A DNA stretch of 64,000 nt from positions 100,198 through 164,197 of the forward strand of contig NZ_VFRR01000004.1 of assembly GCF_006385675.1 (NCBI RefSeq), in the 5' to 3' direction. Position 1 is the stretch's first letter. Each line of letters begins with the position of its first letter. Under the pieces are notes generated by a model, which ran no database searches, was not told the DNA's origin, and saw only the letters and a list, made by a program, of their open reading frames with translations. Below are positions 20,708 through 30,242 of this stretch, one piece after another. The stretch is from Maribrevibacterium harenarium (lineage in GTDB: Bacteria > Pseudomonadota > Gammaproteobacteria > Pseudomonadales > Marinomonadaceae). The translations under genes were made by a program, and so were the position numbers.

Positions 20708-21406
20708 ATGTCTTACGTTTTTAATCCCGCTCCGGTGGTTTTATTGCCCATTGTTGGAGCGTCTGAGCGTTTTCCTGTGCGTCGCGTTTTTTGTGTAGGA
20801 CGAAATTACGCCGCACATGCTATTGAGATGGGCGATGATCCAACCCGAGATGAACCATTTTTTTTCTGTAAAGACCGAGAGTGCGTGGTTCCTGTTGATT
20901 TGAATCAGTCCGTAAGCATCGCTTACCCCAGCGCCACTCAGCAGTTAGAGTATGAAGCGGAACTTGTTGTTGCTTTGTCCCAAGGGGGGAGTGATTTCAC
21001 CCTAGAGCAAGCTAAAGCAGCGGTATATGGCTACGCGGTAGGTATTGATTTGACCCGTCGTGACTTGCAAAGTGCCGCTAAAGCTAAAGGGCGTCCCTGG
21101 GATGCCGGTAAAGCCTTTGATCAAAGCGCTCCGATATCCGCAATTGTCCCGCAATCTATTTGGGCGCCATCACCAGAGTCCGTGATCAGCTTGTCTGTGG
21201 ATGGAATTGAGAAACAGAACAGTACTTTGTCCTGCTTGATTTGGTCTGTGCCGGAATTAATCGTTAAGCTATCTCAGCAGTTTAGTCTCGCACCGGGAGA
21301 TGTGATATTGACCGGAACTCCTGAGAATGTCGGCCCGGTAGTAGCTGGCGAAACAATGATGGTTACTGTGGCGGGGCTTGGTAGTATCCAAGTGACGATA
21401 AACTAG
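20708..21406 (+). CDS. Fumarylacetoacetate hydrolase (FAH) family protein
   Basis: 232-residue FAH-fold enzyme. The entry strand RRVFCVGRNYAAHAIEMG, the metal-ligand region LEYEAELVVAL, the GIDLTRRDLQ block and the closing LTGTPENVGPVVAGE are all present. Relatives include fumarylpyruvate and acylpyruvate hydrolases (YcgM) and oxaloacetate decarboxylases. The compact length fits that group rather than tyrosine-pathway FAH. The exact substrate cannot be read from sequence. Its stop codon overlaps that of the convergent DTW gene at a shared CTAG. Confidence 0.85.
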   Translation: MSYVFNPAPVVLLPIVGASERFPVRRVFCVGRNYAAHAIEMGDDPTRDEPFFFCKDRECVVPVDLNQSVSIAYPSATQQLEYEAELVVALSQGGSDFTLEQAKAAVYGYAVGIDLTRRDLQSAAKAKGRPWDAGKAFDQSAPISAIVPQSIWAPSPESVISLSVDGIEKQNSTLSCLIWSVPELIVKLSQQFSLAPGDVILTGTPENVGPVVAGETMMVTVAGLGSIQVTIN

Positions 21407-21897
21407 TTTTCGTCGACGCTAGCAGTTTGTCTATTAAAGGCCTCGAAGCGCTCTTTGAGGCTTTTTGCATTTTTGCGTTCAAGTTGTTGCTCAAGTAAGT
21501 AAATGGCAATTTCCGCGGTACATAAGCCACCCACAACCTGATTGCGGCGTCTGATATAACTAGAAGTAAGATGTTCGATAGCGTGCTTGCGCAAACCGTG
21601 TAGATAAGGGCTGCGGTTATAAATTTTCCGCGCTTGTTGCCATGTACCATCAAGAATAATGAAGTTTTTCCATGGTGTTGCACTACCAACGTCCTCGATG
21701 GACGAGAATGAGTCTTGTGTGTCCTCTGGATAGATGAGTAGCGTGTCGTCTGGCGATAGTTCCAGAATGGAGGTTGGAGGATTGACTCTGCTCCATTCGA
21801 CAATATGGCATTGATTTCCTAAGACAGCTTTAACCAGCTGACCGGTACCATTCGCCTTAAGCAGTTCTTGAGAGTGAGTTAATAACCAAATATGCAT
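21403..21897 (-). CDS. DTW domain protein (TapT/Tsr3-related)
   Basis: 164-residue DTW-domain protein. It has the leading WLLTHSQELLKANGTGQLV, the ILDGTWQQARKI motif (DTW-type D-G-T-W followed by ARK) and a C-terminal GGLCTAEIAIYLL. DTW proteins such as E. coli TapT transfer an aminocarboxypropyl group from SAM to tRNA uridine (acp3U). The four zinc-type cysteines found at the N-terminus of longer TapT proteins are absent, so this is the shorter DTW form. The stop overlaps the FAH-family stop. Confidence 0.8.
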   Translation of the reverse strand: MHIWLLTHSQELLKANGTGQLVKAVLGNQCHIVEWSRVNPPTSILELSPDDTLLIYPEDTQDSFSSIEDVGSATPWKNFIILDGTWQQARKIYNRSPYLHGLRKHAIEHLTSSYIRRRNQVVGGLCTAEIAIYLLEQQLERKNAKSLKERFEAFNRQTASVDEN

Positions 21898-21909
21898 GAG
21901 TCGTTATCA

Positions 21910-21935
21910 AAAATGGGAGCGAGAGCTCCCATTTT
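21910..21935 (-). terminator. Terminator of amt
   Basis: Perfect 11-bp stem AAAATGGGAGC / GCTCCCATTTT with a 4-nt loop. On the minus strand it follows the amt stop by about 24 nt and lies just before the DTW gene. Confidence 0.85.
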
Positions 21936-21958
21936 AACGTTCACACAACCGCTTGTAA

Positions 21959-23170
21959 TTACTCTTTACCGATAGATCCAATTTTGTGGATAGACAGATC
22001 GGCACCGTTAAACTCGTCTTCTTCGGATAGGCGTAGGCCGCTGATGGCTTTAGTCGCGCCATAAACCGCAAACCCACCGATTAATGCTACGGTAATGCCT
22101 GTAAGCGTGCCAACTAATTGGGTCAAGAAGCTGACACCGCCTAAGCCGCCAAAAGATTCAGCACCAAAAATACCGGCAGCAATACCACCCCAAGCGCCAC
22201 AAATTCCGTGTAATGGCCAAACCCCAAGGACGTCATCTACAGTTTTTAATTTTTGTTGGATCGCCGTGAATAACCAAGTAAATAGAGCTCCTGCGACAGC
22301 GCCAGTCACTAAGGCACCAATGGGGTGCATAATATCTGAGCCAGCACACACAGCAACCAATCCTGCCAGAGGGCCATTGTGAATAAAGCCTGGGTCATTT
22401 TTACCTAGTAGCATGGCTGCGATGATGCCGCCTACCATAGCCATTAGAGAGTTAACGGCGACTAAACCGCTGATACCGTCCAGGGTTTGCGCTGACATCA
22501 CATTGAAGCCAAACCAGCCGATACAAAGAATCCACGCACCGAGAGCAAGAAATGGGATATTGGAAGGTGCAAATGCCACTAAACGGCCGTTACGGAAGCG
22601 ACCATTACGTGTGCCAAGCAGCACTACCGCCGCAATGGCAACCCATCCCCCGACACCGTGAACAACGACAGAGCCGGCGAAATCGTGAAAACTGGCACCA
22701 AAGGTAGCTGCGAGCCAGTCCTGGAAGCCATAGTTACCATTCCAGATAATGCCCTCAAAAAATGGGTACACTACGCCAACAATGATAGCGGCAGAGATCA
22801 GCATGGGATAAAACCTAGCCCGCTCAGCTACACCGCCGGAAATAATGGCAGGGATAGCGGCTGCGAATGTCATCAGGAAGAAAAACTTAACCAGTTCATA
22901 GCCGTTATTTTCTGCTAGTACCGTCGCACTATCAAAGAAAGTGACGCCATAGGCGATCTGATAACCGACGAAAAAGTAAACGAGCGCTGAAATAGCGAAG
23001 TCGGTCATGATTTTTACCAAGGCGTTTACTTGGTTTTTATGGCGAACGGTGCCCACTTCTAAAAATGCGAAGCCCGCATGCATGGCGAACACCATTATGG
23101 CGCCGAGCAAGATAAAAAGGGTGTTGGAACTCGAAACAAGCGTTTCGACTGCACTATTAATGTGGTCCAC
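21959..23170 (-). CDS. amt: Ammonium transporter (Amt family)
   Basis: 403-residue membrane protein with about 11 hydrophobic helices and the Amt fold. The twin-histidine pore residues are visible in FHDFAGSVVVHGVGGW and WPLHGICGAWGG, and the family signature region GNGRF-like TRNGRFRNGRL is present. It starts with GTG at 23170 and a GAGG site 7 nt upstream. There is no signal peptide, unlike E. coli AmtB, and no glnK next to it. A candidate sigma-54 promoter and an NtrC-like palindrome lie upstream, which fits nitrogen control. Confidence 0.93.
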   Translation of the reverse strand: MDHINSAVETLVSSSNTLFILLGAIMVFAMHAGFAFLEVGTVRHKNQVNALVKIMTDFAISALVYFFVGYQIAYGVTFFDSATVLAENNGYELVKFFFLMTFAAAIPAIISGGVAERARFYPMLISAAIIVGVVYPFFEGIIWNGNYGFQDWLAATFGASFHDFAGSVVVHGVGGWVAIAAVVLLGTRNGRFRNGRLVAFAPSNIPFLALGAWILCIGWFGFNVMSAQTLDGISGLVAVNSLMAMVGGIIAAMLLGKNDPGFIHNGPLAGLVAVCAGSDIMHPIGALVTGAVAGALFTWLFTAIQQKLKTVDDVLGVWPLHGICGAWGGIAAGIFGAESFGGLGGVSFLTQLVGTLTGITVALIGGFAVYGATKAISGLRLSEEDEFNGADLSIHKIGSIGKE

Positions 23171-23193
23171 AGAGAGTCCTCAATTTAATTTTT

Positions 23194-23210
23194 TGCACCA
23201 AGTGGGTGCT
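23194..23210. promoter_or_regulatory. NtrC-like palindrome in the amt leader
   Basis: TGCACC-AAGT-GGGTGCT matches the NtrC consensus TGCACC-N4-TGGTGCA at 11 of 13 fixed positions. It lies 24-40 nt before the amt start codon, downstream of the candidate sigma-54 start site, which is an unusual place for an activator site. It may instead be a repressor or structural element. Confidence 0.4.
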
Positions 23211-23288
23211 ATTGTTGTTATCCATGCTGTTGTTTGATGCATTAATCGCTAACTATAGGTAGGGATTCCATCGCATTAGGATGAAATA

Positions 23289-23304
23289 TGCAGGAATTGT
23301 GCCG
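23289..23304 (-). promoter_or_regulatory. Candidate sigma-54 promoter of amt
   Basis: On the minus strand CGGCACAATTCCTGCA: GG and GC are exactly 10 nt apart and 9 of 11 consensus positions (TGGCAC-N5-TTGCA) match. Transcription would start near 23278, leaving a leader of about 108 nt. The remaining 470-nt gap between amt and the second csp gene contains small hairpins (near 23415-23431) and the csp promoter; I see no gene in it. Confidence 0.5.
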
Positions 23305-23490
23305 ATGTGCTATATGCTAGTGCGCTATATTTTGGGGTGGTCAAATATTGGGCGCGCAGTAGTAGTGGACGACATGGTGAGTTGGCTGTCGAAAAATTGT
23401 CATATTGTTGCGTTAGCCTGATGGTTAGGCTGAGCCTTTCGGCTTGGTTATTCATGCCGATATAAGTGTGCGTAGAAAATGAAAACACTC

Positions 23491-23519
23491 TTTCCATTTT
23501 GTTTGCCTCGGCATATTAT
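23491..23519 (+). promoter_or_regulatory. Promoter of the second csp gene
   Basis: TTTCCA and TATTAT separated by 17 bp, about 122 nt before the csp start, giving another long leader. Confidence 0.5.
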
Positions 23520-23641
23520 CGAAGTGTGTTGCGATGATGGCTAAGGTTGATCATGGGCAACAGCACCAAGGAACGAAGTAGCAATTGCTATGATAATGAT
23601 GAAAGCTGATCTTAAATCAGCAAATAAGAAATGAGGTTTTT

Positions 23642-23854
23642 ATGTCAGGTGAATTAGTATCCGGTATCGTCAAATGGTTTAACGATGAGAAAGGCTTCGG
23701 CTTTATCGAGCGTGAAGGCGGATCGGATGTGTTTGTACACTTTCGTGCTATCAACGGCACTGGTCGCCGTACTCTTCAAGAAGGCCAAAAAGTGACTTTC
23801 GAAGTTACTCAGGGCCAAAAGGGTCCCCAAGCTGAAAATGTGACCATCGTTTAA
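23642..23854 (+). CDS. Cold-shock-domain protein, second paralogue
   Basis: 70-residue cold-shock domain with RNP1 KGFGFIERE and RNP2 VFVHFRAI. It is clearly diverged from the first copy 3.6 kb upstream ([14 protein letters not shown] against [14 protein letters not shown]), so it is not a recent duplication. An AGGTTTTT region precedes the ATG. The leader of about 115 nt suggests post-transcriptional control. A bidirectional terminator separates it from bamD. Confidence 0.95.
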   Translation: MSGELVSGIVKWFNDEKGFGFIEREGGSDVFVHFRAINGTGRRTLQEGQKVTFEVTQGQKGPQAENVTIV

Positions 23855-23871
23855 TTCTGTCGAATTTAAAC

Positions 23872-23901
23872 AAAAATGCCAGAGCTCGCTCTGGCATTTT
23901 T
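23872..23901. terminator. Bidirectional terminator between csp and bamD
   Basis: Perfect 13-bp stem AAAAATGCCAGAG / CTCTGGCATTTTT with a CTCG loop; T-tract on both strands. Confidence 0.93.
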
Positions 23902-23909
23902 GTTTCTAG

Positions 23910-24752
23910 CTAATCAATCAGCCCTAAGCTGACCCAATAAAGCGTGTCAGGATTTGCTTCACGAGGTAGTTCGAACGGAATAAAGCGTTGTTTATCGTCA
24001 ACAAAGCGACTTTCTGGGTAGCTGTTTATCAAAACAGATAGATTCAATTTGGCTAAATCTAACTGGCCTAAATCCATATAAGCCTGAATCGTTACCGCCA
24101 AGGCTTCTTCCACTGCAGGTGTGCTTGGGTAATTCTGAATGACTTCTTGCCCACGGCGTAAAGCGGATAAAGGCGCTTTACGCTTGAAATAGTAATGGGC
24201 GACCTGCACTTCGTGCTGCGCAATGGTGTTCCGCAAATAAATCATTCTCGCTTTAGCGTCTGGGGCATACTCACTACTGGGATAACGTTGCAGCAGGTCA
24301 GCAAACTCACCAAATGCTTTGTTGTACTCGTTGGCATCCCGTTCTGCTGGATTCAAATCCAGATATCGCCCTAGAAAGGTTTCAGCACCTTTATAGGTAG
24401 AGAGGGCGCGCATATAGTAGACATAATCTAAGGCGATATGATTTGGATAGTTACGAATAAAGCGTTCAGCTGTCGCATGGGAAGCAATATAGTCACCCGC
24501 TTCAAACTGAGCATAAATCAAGTCTAATTTGGCACGCTCAGTCAATTCACCAAAGGGGTAACGAGTTTCCAAGTCCTTAAGATGGCGAGCAGCGGTCGTT
24601 GGCAAATTGTCATCCAGTGCTTCCATTGCTTTATCGTAGTAAGTGCGTTCTGGTAGATCAATGTCGTCAGACGGAGTGCTGGCACAGCCTGCGAGCAGAA
24701 AAAAAAGTACCGATATCAAAGCGGTACGCGACATATTGGAGAGCAATCCCAT
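23910..24752 (-). CDS. bamD: Outer-membrane assembly lipoprotein BamD
   Basis: Essential lipoprotein of the BAM complex that inserts beta-barrel proteins into the outer membrane. The 280-residue product has a lipoprotein signal with lipobox LLAGC (lipidated C23). Five TPR-like repeats follow, containing the usual YPFGELTERAKLDLIYAQF, RFIRNYPNH and RYPSSEYAPDAKARMIYLRN. An internal Met at residue 7 is an alternative start and gives a shorter signal. It is divergent from rluD, the conserved gammaproteobacterial arrangement. Confidence 0.95.
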   Translation of the reverse strand: MGLLSNMSRTALISVLFFLLAGCASTPSDDIDLPERTYYDKAMEALDDNLPTTAARHLKDLETRYPFGELTERAKLDLIYAQFEAGDYIASHATAERFIRNYPNHIALDYVYYMRALSTYKGAETFLGRYLDLNPAERDANEYNKAFGEFADLLQRYPSSEYAPDAKARMIYLRNTIAQHEVQVAHYYFKRKAPLSALRRGQEVIQNYPSTPAVEEALAVTIQAYMDLGQLDLAKLNLSVLINSYPESRFVDDKQRFIPFELPREANPDTLYWVSLGLID

Positions 24753-24856
24753 GTATACTTACAACCTTACATTTACCTGGGCGTCGGCCCGAACAAAAAT
24801 CCAGCGCATCAACCGTGTGTTGATGATCGCGACTATTAAATAAGTAATGACATTGT

Positions 24857-25834
24857 ATGGCAGAGCGCATAGTAAAAGAAGCCCAAGTACCATTTGAATA
24901 CGCGAATCAACGGTTTGACCAAATCGCGACGGAACTGTTCAGTGATTTTTCCCGTTCTCGCATCCAGTCTTGGATAAAAGATGGTGTGCTATTGGTGAAC
25001 GGCGTAGCCGCCAAGCCCAAGGAGAAGCTATTTGGCGGCGAGATGATCACCCTAGATGTGGAGCTTGAGGAGCAGTCTGACCATGATGCACAAGACATTC
25101 CATTAGATATCGTCTACGAAGATGAACATATCTTAGTTATCAATAAAGCGGCGGGTGTCGTTGTGCACCCGGCTGCAGGTCATCAAGATGGCACCTTGCT
25201 TAACGCTATTTTACACCATGCGCCAGAGACCGCATCTGTGCCGCGGGCAGGTATTGTGCACCGCTTGGACAAGGAAACCACTGGCTTAATGGTGGTAGCC
25301 AAGACGCTACTGGCACAAACCGACTTGGTGGCGCAGTTACAAGAGCGCAGTATGGGCCGTGAGTACGAAGCTGTAACTATTGGCGTGATGACCGGTGGTG
25401 GCATGGTGGATGAGCCTATTGGTCGCCATCCCCATAACCGTCAAAAGATGGCTGTGGAGCCGATTCACGGTAAAGATGCGGTTACCCATTACCGACTCAT
25501 TAAACGTTATCACCACCATACCCATATTCGCTTGAAGCTAGAGACTGGCCGTACCCACCAGATTCGCGTCCATATGGCTTTCATTCAATATCCTTTGGTG
25601 GGTGATCCTCAGTATGCTGGGCGTTTAAAAATGCCTAAAGGTTGTTCCGAGGAACTTCAAGATGCGTTGCGCTCATTCAAGCGTCAGGCGCTACACGCTA
25701 AGCGTCTAGAGTTGACCCACCCAGCCACCGGCGAATGGATGGAATGGGAAGTGGGTCTACCGCAAGATATGCAGCACCTGCTAAGTGTGCTTGAGAACGA
25801 TTTGCGTGATGTAGCTGACGCAGATTTTATCTGA
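24857..25834 (+). CDS. rluD: 23S rRNA pseudouridine 1911/1915/1917 synthase RluD
   Basis: RluD modifies three uridines in helix 69 of 23S rRNA. The 325-residue protein has an N-terminal S4 domain (about 17-75) and a catalytic domain with IVHRLDKETTGLMVV (D138), GRTHQIRVHM and an ending FKRQALHAKRLELTHPATGE. pgeF starts 14 nt later in the usual rluD-pgeF-clpB order. Confidence 0.95.
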   Translation: MAERIVKEAQVPFEYANQRFDQIATELFSDFSRSRIQSWIKDGVLLVNGVAAKPKEKLFGGEMITLDVELEEQSDHDAQDIPLDIVYEDEHILVINKAAGVVVHPAAGHQDGTLLNAILHHAPETASVPRAGIVHRLDKETTGLMVVAKTLLAQTDLVAQLQERSMGREYEAVTIGVMTGGGMVDEPIGRHPHNRQKMAVEPIHGKDAVTHYRLIKRYHHHTHIRLKLETGRTHQIRVHMAFIQYPLVGDPQYAGRLKMPKGCSEELQDALRSFKRQALHAKRLELTHPATGEWMEWEVGLPQDMQHLLSVLENDLRDVADADFI

Positions 25835-25848
25835 TTAGATGAAATCGG

Positions 25849-26604
25849 ATGAATGTAACGATGAATACTGAATTTCTGATCCCCCAATGGCCGGCTCCCT
25901 TCCATGTGAAGGCGTTGTCCACTACCCGGCGTGATGGCTACAGTCAGGGGCAGTATTCTGGGCTAAATCTTGGCTTACATGTACAAGATGACCCTGAGTT
26001 GGTTGGTCGCAATCGGGCCCTGTTACAGCAGCAGGTAGGCGTTGATCTCTCTGCAGCTTGGCTAAATCAGACGCACAGTATTCGCGTTAAAGAGTTGCCT
26101 TACGAGAGTGATGTCGAGGCGGCAGACGGGGCTTGGACACAAATCCCCCATGTACCCTGTGTGGTTTTGACAGCAGACTGTTTACCAGTATTGCTAACTA
26201 ACCGGATAGGAACGCAAGTGGCAGCGGTGCATGCTGGTTGGCGTGGTCTGTGTGATGGTATCTTGGAGCAAGCTGTTGCAAAGTTTGCTGATCCCGACGA
26301 TGTACTCGTGTGGTTGGGGCCAGCGATTGGTTCACAAGCCTTTGAAGTGGGTGAAGACGTGCGTCAGGCATTCATCTCTCATCAGGCTGAAGCTCAGTTG
26401 GCGTTTGTGCCCCATCCCGTTAACGCCAACAAATGGCTGGCTGATATTTATCAATTAGCGCGGCTGCGTCTCGCCCAAGTCGGGGTGACCGAGGTTTACG
26501 GTGGTGAGCACTGCACATTCAGTGATTCGGAGCGTTTTTACTCCTATCGTCGCGATGGCGTTACCGGGCGTCAGGCCACATTAATTTGGCTCGAACATCG
26601 CTAG
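25849..26604 (+). CDS. pgeF: Peptidoglycan editing factor PgeF (YfiH, Cu/purine nucleoside oxidase family)
   Basis: 251-residue YfiH/LACC1-family protein. The zinc-type ligands lie in LNQTHSIRV, CVVLTADCLPVLL and VAAVHAGWRGLCDG, followed by GPAIGSQAFEVG and the C-terminal GGEHCTFSDSERFYSYRRDG. In E. coli the protein prevents misincorporation into peptidoglycan precursors; family members also act on purine nucleosides. Two in-frame ATGs (25849, 25861) are possible starts. It lies between rluD and clpB as in E. coli. Confidence 0.92.
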   Translation: MNVTMNTEFLIPQWPAPFHVKALSTTRRDGYSQGQYSGLNLGLHVQDDPELVGRNRALLQQQVGVDLSAAWLNQTHSIRVKELPYESDVEAADGAWTQIPHVPCVVLTADCLPVLLTNRIGTQVAAVHAGWRGLCDGILEQAVAKFADPDDVLVWLGPAIGSQAFEVGEDVRQAFISHQAEAQLAFVPHPVNANKWLADIYQLARLRLAQVGVTEVYGGEHCTFSDSERFYSYRRDGVTGRQATLIWLEHR

Positions 26605-26640
26605 AATCTGACGACTGTCAAAAAAATGACACCCTAACCA

Positions 26641-26668
26641 TTGAAAACTTTTTCCTCGGTCCTATAAA
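26641..26668 (+). promoter_or_regulatory. Promoter of clpB, possibly heat-shock type
   Basis: TTGAAA and TATAAA separated by 16 bp, about 43 nt before the clpB start. The -35 context CATTGAAA and the C-rich start of the -10 (TCCTATAAA) also resemble a weak sigma-32 site (CTTGAAA, CCCCATNT). A heat-shock role fits clpB but the match is partial. Confidence 0.5.
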
Positions 26669-26710
26669 GCTAGTAACTATGAATTAAGATCGTTTCAGCG
26701 GAGGACACCC

Positions 26711-29293
26711 ATGCGTATCGATCGTTTAACTAGCAAACTCCAAGTCGCGCTTTCTGATGCTCAGTCGGTGGCGCTTGGGCTTGATCACAACTATATCGAA
26801 CCGTTACACCTGATGGTGGCGTTGCTGGATCAGCAAGGCGGTAGCACCCGCCCAATATTACAGCAGGCCGGCATTCAAGTTGCTAAGTTTCGTGAAAAAC
26901 TCAACGAGTTATTAGAGCGTTTACCACGGGTAAACAATCACGACGGCAATGTGCAAATGTCCCCTGAAATGGGGCGCTTACTAAACTTAGCCGATAAAGA
27001 AGCCCAGAAGCGCAAAGACCAGTATATTTCCTCCGAACTCGTGCTATTGGCGATGTTTGATAGCAAAGGCGATTTAGCCAAAGCACTGCAAGCTACCGGT
27101 GTCTCGAAAGGTGACATTGTTGCCGTGATTGACTCGGTACGCGGTGGTGATGCGGTGAATGACCCGAATGCGGAAGAGAGCCGTCAAGCCTTATCCAAAT
27201 ATACCATCGACCTCACCGAGCGGGCGGCACAGGGTAAGCTCGATCCAGTGATCGGGCGAGACGATGAAATACGCCGTACTATTCAAGTGTTACAGCGCCG
27301 TCGTAAAAACAATCCTGTATTAATCGGTGAGCCTGGTGTAGGTAAGACGGCGATTGTGGAAGGCCTAGCACAACGTATCGTCAATGGCGAAGTGCCGGAA
27401 GGGTTGAAAAACAAGAAAGTGCTTTCGCTGGATATGGGGGCACTTATTGCTGGTGCTAAGTATCGCGGTGAGTTTGAAGAACGCCTCAAGGCGGTATTGA
27501 ATGAGCTTGCCAAACAAGAAGGGCAGGTGATTCTCTTTATTGATGAGATTCACACCATGGTGGGTGCTGGTAAGTCAGAAGGTTCCATGGATGCCGGCAA
27601 TATGCTCAAGCCTGCCTTGGCCCGAGGGGAGCTCCACTGTGTGGGGGCAACGACCTTAGATGAATACCGTCAATATATCGAGAAAGATGCTGCGCTTGAA
27701 CGTCGTTTCCAAAAAGTTCTAGTGGAAGAACCTTCGGTATTGGACTCCATTGCCATACTGCGTGGTCTGAAAGAGCGCTATGAAGTGCATCACGGAGTAG
27801 ATATCACTGACTCGGCGATTATTGCTGCGGCGAAGCTTTCCCAGCGCTACATCACCGACCGCCAGCTGCCAGACAAAGCCATTGACTTGATTGACGAGGC
27901 GGCTAGCCGTATTCGTATGGAAATGGATTCTAAGCCAGAGGACATGGATCGCTTAGAGCGCCGTTTGATCCAGTTGAAGATCGAGCAAGAGGCGCTGAAG
28001 AAGGAAAAAGATAAAGCTTCTAAACAGCGTCTGAAGGAACTCGAAGCGGAAATTCACCAGTTAGAAAAGCAGTTCTCGGACTTGGAAGAAATTTGGAATG
28101 CGGAAAAAGCGGCAGTACAGGGCGCCCAGAAGCTCAAAGAAGAGTTAGAGTCAGTCAAGCAAGAAATGGAAGAGGCGCGTCGCCAAGGTAATTTGGCGAA
28201 GATGTCGGAGCTGCAATATGGCGTTATTCCCATGCTTGAGGCAGAGATCGAGAAAGCCAGCCAGGCAGAGGAGAGTGGCGCAACTACCAATCAGTTACTG
28301 CGCAATCGTGTCACTGAAGAAGAGATTGCTACAGTGGTTTCCCGCTGGACGGGCATCCCTGTTGATAAAATGTTGGAAGGTGAGCGGGAGAAGTTGTTGC
28401 GCATGGAAGATGCTCTGCATGAGTCCGTTATTGGTCAGGATGAAGCGGTAAACGCTGTCTCGAATGCGGTGCGTCGCTCCCGTTCTGGGTTGGCTGACCC
28501 GAATCGTCCGAACGGCTCTTTCCTATTTCTCGGCCCCACTGGTGTTGGTAAAACTGAGCTCTGTAAATCTCTGGCGAAATTTTTGTTCGATACGGAACAA
28601 GCCATGGTTCGCGTCGATATGTCGGAGTTTATGGAGAAACACTCGGTAGCCCGTTTGATCGGTGCTCCGCCGGGCTATGTGGGTTATGAAGAGGGGGGTT
28701 ATTTAACGGAAGCAGTGCGCCGTCGTCCTTACTCGGTATTGCTACTGGATGAGGTCGAAAAAGCACACCCCGACGTCTTCAACATTTTGTTGCAGGTATT
28801 AGATGACGGGCGGTTGACGGATGGGCAGGGTCGTACCGTGGACTTTCGTAACACGGTCGTGGTCATGACCTCTAACCTTGGCTCCGATGTGATCCAAGAA
28901 TACCGTGGCGATGATCAGTACCAAGAAATCAAAAACAAGGTGATGGAGGTGGTGGGAACTCATTTCCGCCCGGAATTTATCAACCGCATTGACGAGACGG
29001 TGGTCTTCCATCCGTTGATGCAAAATCAGATTAAGGGCATTGCGAAAATTCAGTTGGCTCATCTAAATGCTCGTATGGAAGAAATGGGTATGAGTTTGAA
29101 CTTATCTGACAGTGCTATGGAGCAACTTGCCGAAGTGGGGTATGACCCCATCTATGGTGCTCGCCCATTAAAACGTGCTATCCAGCAATGGATCGAGAAT
29201 CCGTTGGCGAATGAGTTGCTAGCGGGCAACTTTGTCAGCGGTGACAAGGTGCAGGTCAGTGTGGTTAATGGCGAGTTTGTATTCTCTAAGTAG
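26711..29293 (+). CDS. clpB: ATP-dependent disaggregase ClpB
   Basis: Hexameric AAA+ chaperone that works with DnaK to pull proteins out of aggregates. The 860-residue product has the full family layout. The N-domain (1-145) is followed by NBD1 with Walker A GEPGVGKT (about 205-212) and [12 protein letters not shown], the middle coiled-coil domain (about 410-525, rich in Lys/Glu), and NBD2 with [10 protein letters not shown] (about 607-616). The C-terminal domain contains [19 protein letters not shown] strong AGCGGAGG ribosome-binding site precedes the ATG. Confidence 0.97.
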   Translation: MRIDRLTSKLQVALSDAQSVALGLDHNYIEPLHLMVALLDQQGGSTRPILQQAGIQVAKFREKLNELLERLPRVNNHDGNVQMSPEMGRLLNLADKEAQKRKDQYISSELVLLAMFDSKGDLAKALQATGVSKGDIVAVIDSVRGGDAVNDPNAEESRQALSKYTIDLTERAAQGKLDPVIGRDDEIRRTIQVLQRRRKNNPVLIGEPGVGKTAIVEGLAQRIVNGEVPEGLKNKKVLSLDMGALIAGAKYRGEFEERLKAVLNELAKQEGQVILFIDEIHTMVGAGKSEGSMDAGNMLKPALARGELHCVGATTLDEYRQYIEKDAALERRFQKVLVEEPSVLDSIAILRGLKERYEVHHGVDITDSAIIAAAKLSQRYITDRQLPDKAIDLIDEAASRIRMEMDSKPEDMDRLERRLIQLKIEQEALKKEKDKASKQRLKELEAEIHQLEKQFSDLEEIWNAEKAAVQGAQKLKEELESVKQEMEEARRQGNLAKMSELQYGVIPMLEAEIEKASQAEESGATTNQLLRNRVTEEEIATVVSRWTGIPVDKMLEGEREKLLRMEDALHESVIGQDEAVNAVSNAVRRSRSGLADPNRPNGSFLFLGPTGVGKTELCKSLAKFLFDTEQAMVRVDMSEFMEKHSVARLIGAPPGYVGYEEGGYLTEAVRRRPYSVLLLDEVEKAHPDVFNILLQVLDDGRLTDGQGRTVDFRNTVVVMTSNLGSDVIQEYRGDDQYQEIKNKVMEVVGTHFRPEFINRIDETVVFHPLMQNQIKGIAKIQLAHLNARMEEMGMSLNLSDSAMEQLAEVGYDPIYGARPLKRAIQQWIENPLANELLAGNFVSGDKVQVSVVNGEFVFSK

Positions 29294-29322
29294 GTGTCAC
29301 CTCTAGTGCTTACATAGCAAAC

Positions 29323-29353
29323 AAAAACACCAGCATTAAGCTGGTGTTTTTTT
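29323..29353. terminator. Bidirectional terminator between clpB and the barrel gene
   Basis: 12-bp stem AAAAACACCAGC / GCTGGTGTTTTT with a 5-nt loop and a 7-residue T-tract on the plus strand. Confidence 0.92.
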
Positions 29354-29377
29354 GTGCGTTATCTCAGCTAAATAGCA

Positions 29378-30043
29378 TTAGAAATCCACAAAGGCACCGA
29401 TGTAAGCGCCAGAGAAATCCGCTTCGGTGTAGAAGTCATCGGTATCTAGAGTCATGTTGGCATTGCGGTAGCCCGCTTCAACACCAACAAAGAATGGAGA
29501 CTCGTATTTCACCTTAATGGTAGTGTCAGTCAAGCTAGAGTCACCAATGCTTAAGGTTTTCAATTCGCCACCAATGCTTAGTGGTAGGCCTGGAATGTGT
29601 ACGTAACCAGCTACATAGCCAGTTGGCAGTACCACAGAGCCAGATTCAGAAGCGCCTTTTACTCGCATATCTACATCCATGGCCCGTAAGGTAAAGCCCA
29701 CATCAAGCTCTAACCAAGGCAGAATTACTGGTAGTTCGTAGTAGGCCGTGTAATCCGTGGTGTCGATTTTTAAGCTAGTGTCTTCGCTGCCAGAGGCTTT
29801 GGTATCAAAGGTGACGCCCTGTACGCGTACGTTAGGAATAACTGGCACTGGGTGTTCAAAAGCAACACCGTAATACATGCTGCTTTCTGCAGACATGCTT
29901 GGATTGGATTCTGTATTTAGAATCTTACCGGTAAATGTTGCATCCGGCATATAGTAGCCAGCTTCAGCGGTCAGGCCGATTACGTCGGCGTTGGCTGCAC
30001 CGGCAGCAAGAATAATTGATGAAGCGATCAGGGCTTTTTTCAT
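29378..30043 (-). CDS. TIGR04219-type outer-membrane beta-barrel protein
   Basis: 221 residues from the Met at 30043. A signal peptide (MKKALIASSIILAAGAANA, cleavage about residue 19) is followed by DVIGLTAEAGYYMPDATFTG and alternating beta strands, ending in the aromatic FSGAYIGAFVDF typical of outer-membrane barrels. The pattern fits the TIGR04219 family of small barrels, whose cargo is unknown. The frame extends to 30082, but those 13 residues precede the signal peptide and are unlikely to be translated. Confidence 0.82.
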   Translation of the reverse strand: MKKALIASSIILAAGAANADVIGLTAEAGYYMPDATFTGKILNTESNPSMSAESSMYYGVAFEHPVPVIPNVRVQGVTFDTKASGSEDTSLKIDTTDYTAYYELPVILPWLELDVGFTLRAMDVDMRVKGASESGSVVLPTGYVAGYVHIPGLPLSIGGELKTLSIGDSSLTDTTIKVKYESPFFVGVEAGYRNANMTLDTDDFYTEADFSGAYIGAFVDF

Positions 30044-30147
30044 AACATGTCGTCCATATGGGTGAGGAGTGTTAAGCGACATTATAAGTTATGGAATGTA
30101 AGCGTCTAGTGCTTAAATCAAACTAAAAGGTAAGAATAATGCAAATA

Positions 30148-30222
30148 TGGCTGGGGTGGCTGGATTCGAACCAACGCATGACGGGATCAAAACCCGTTGC
30201 CTTACCGCTTGGCGACACCCCA
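30148..30222 (-). tRNA. tRNA-Gln (TTG)
   Basis: 75-nt cloverleaf with encoded CCA. Minus strand begins TGGGGTGTCGCCAAGCGGTA; anticodon stem ACGGG/CCCGT around loop TTTTGAT gives anticodon TTG; T-arm GGTTCGAATCC. It is the last of five tRNAs in transcription order. All three Gln copies look identical. Confidence 0.97.
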
Positions 30223-30242
30223 ATAAGGAGATATTTCTAAAT

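Noticed and set aside
23276..23497. 73-residue frame in the amt-csp gap
   Set aside because: No ribosome-binding site, no family features, and it overlaps the candidate sigma-54 promoter.
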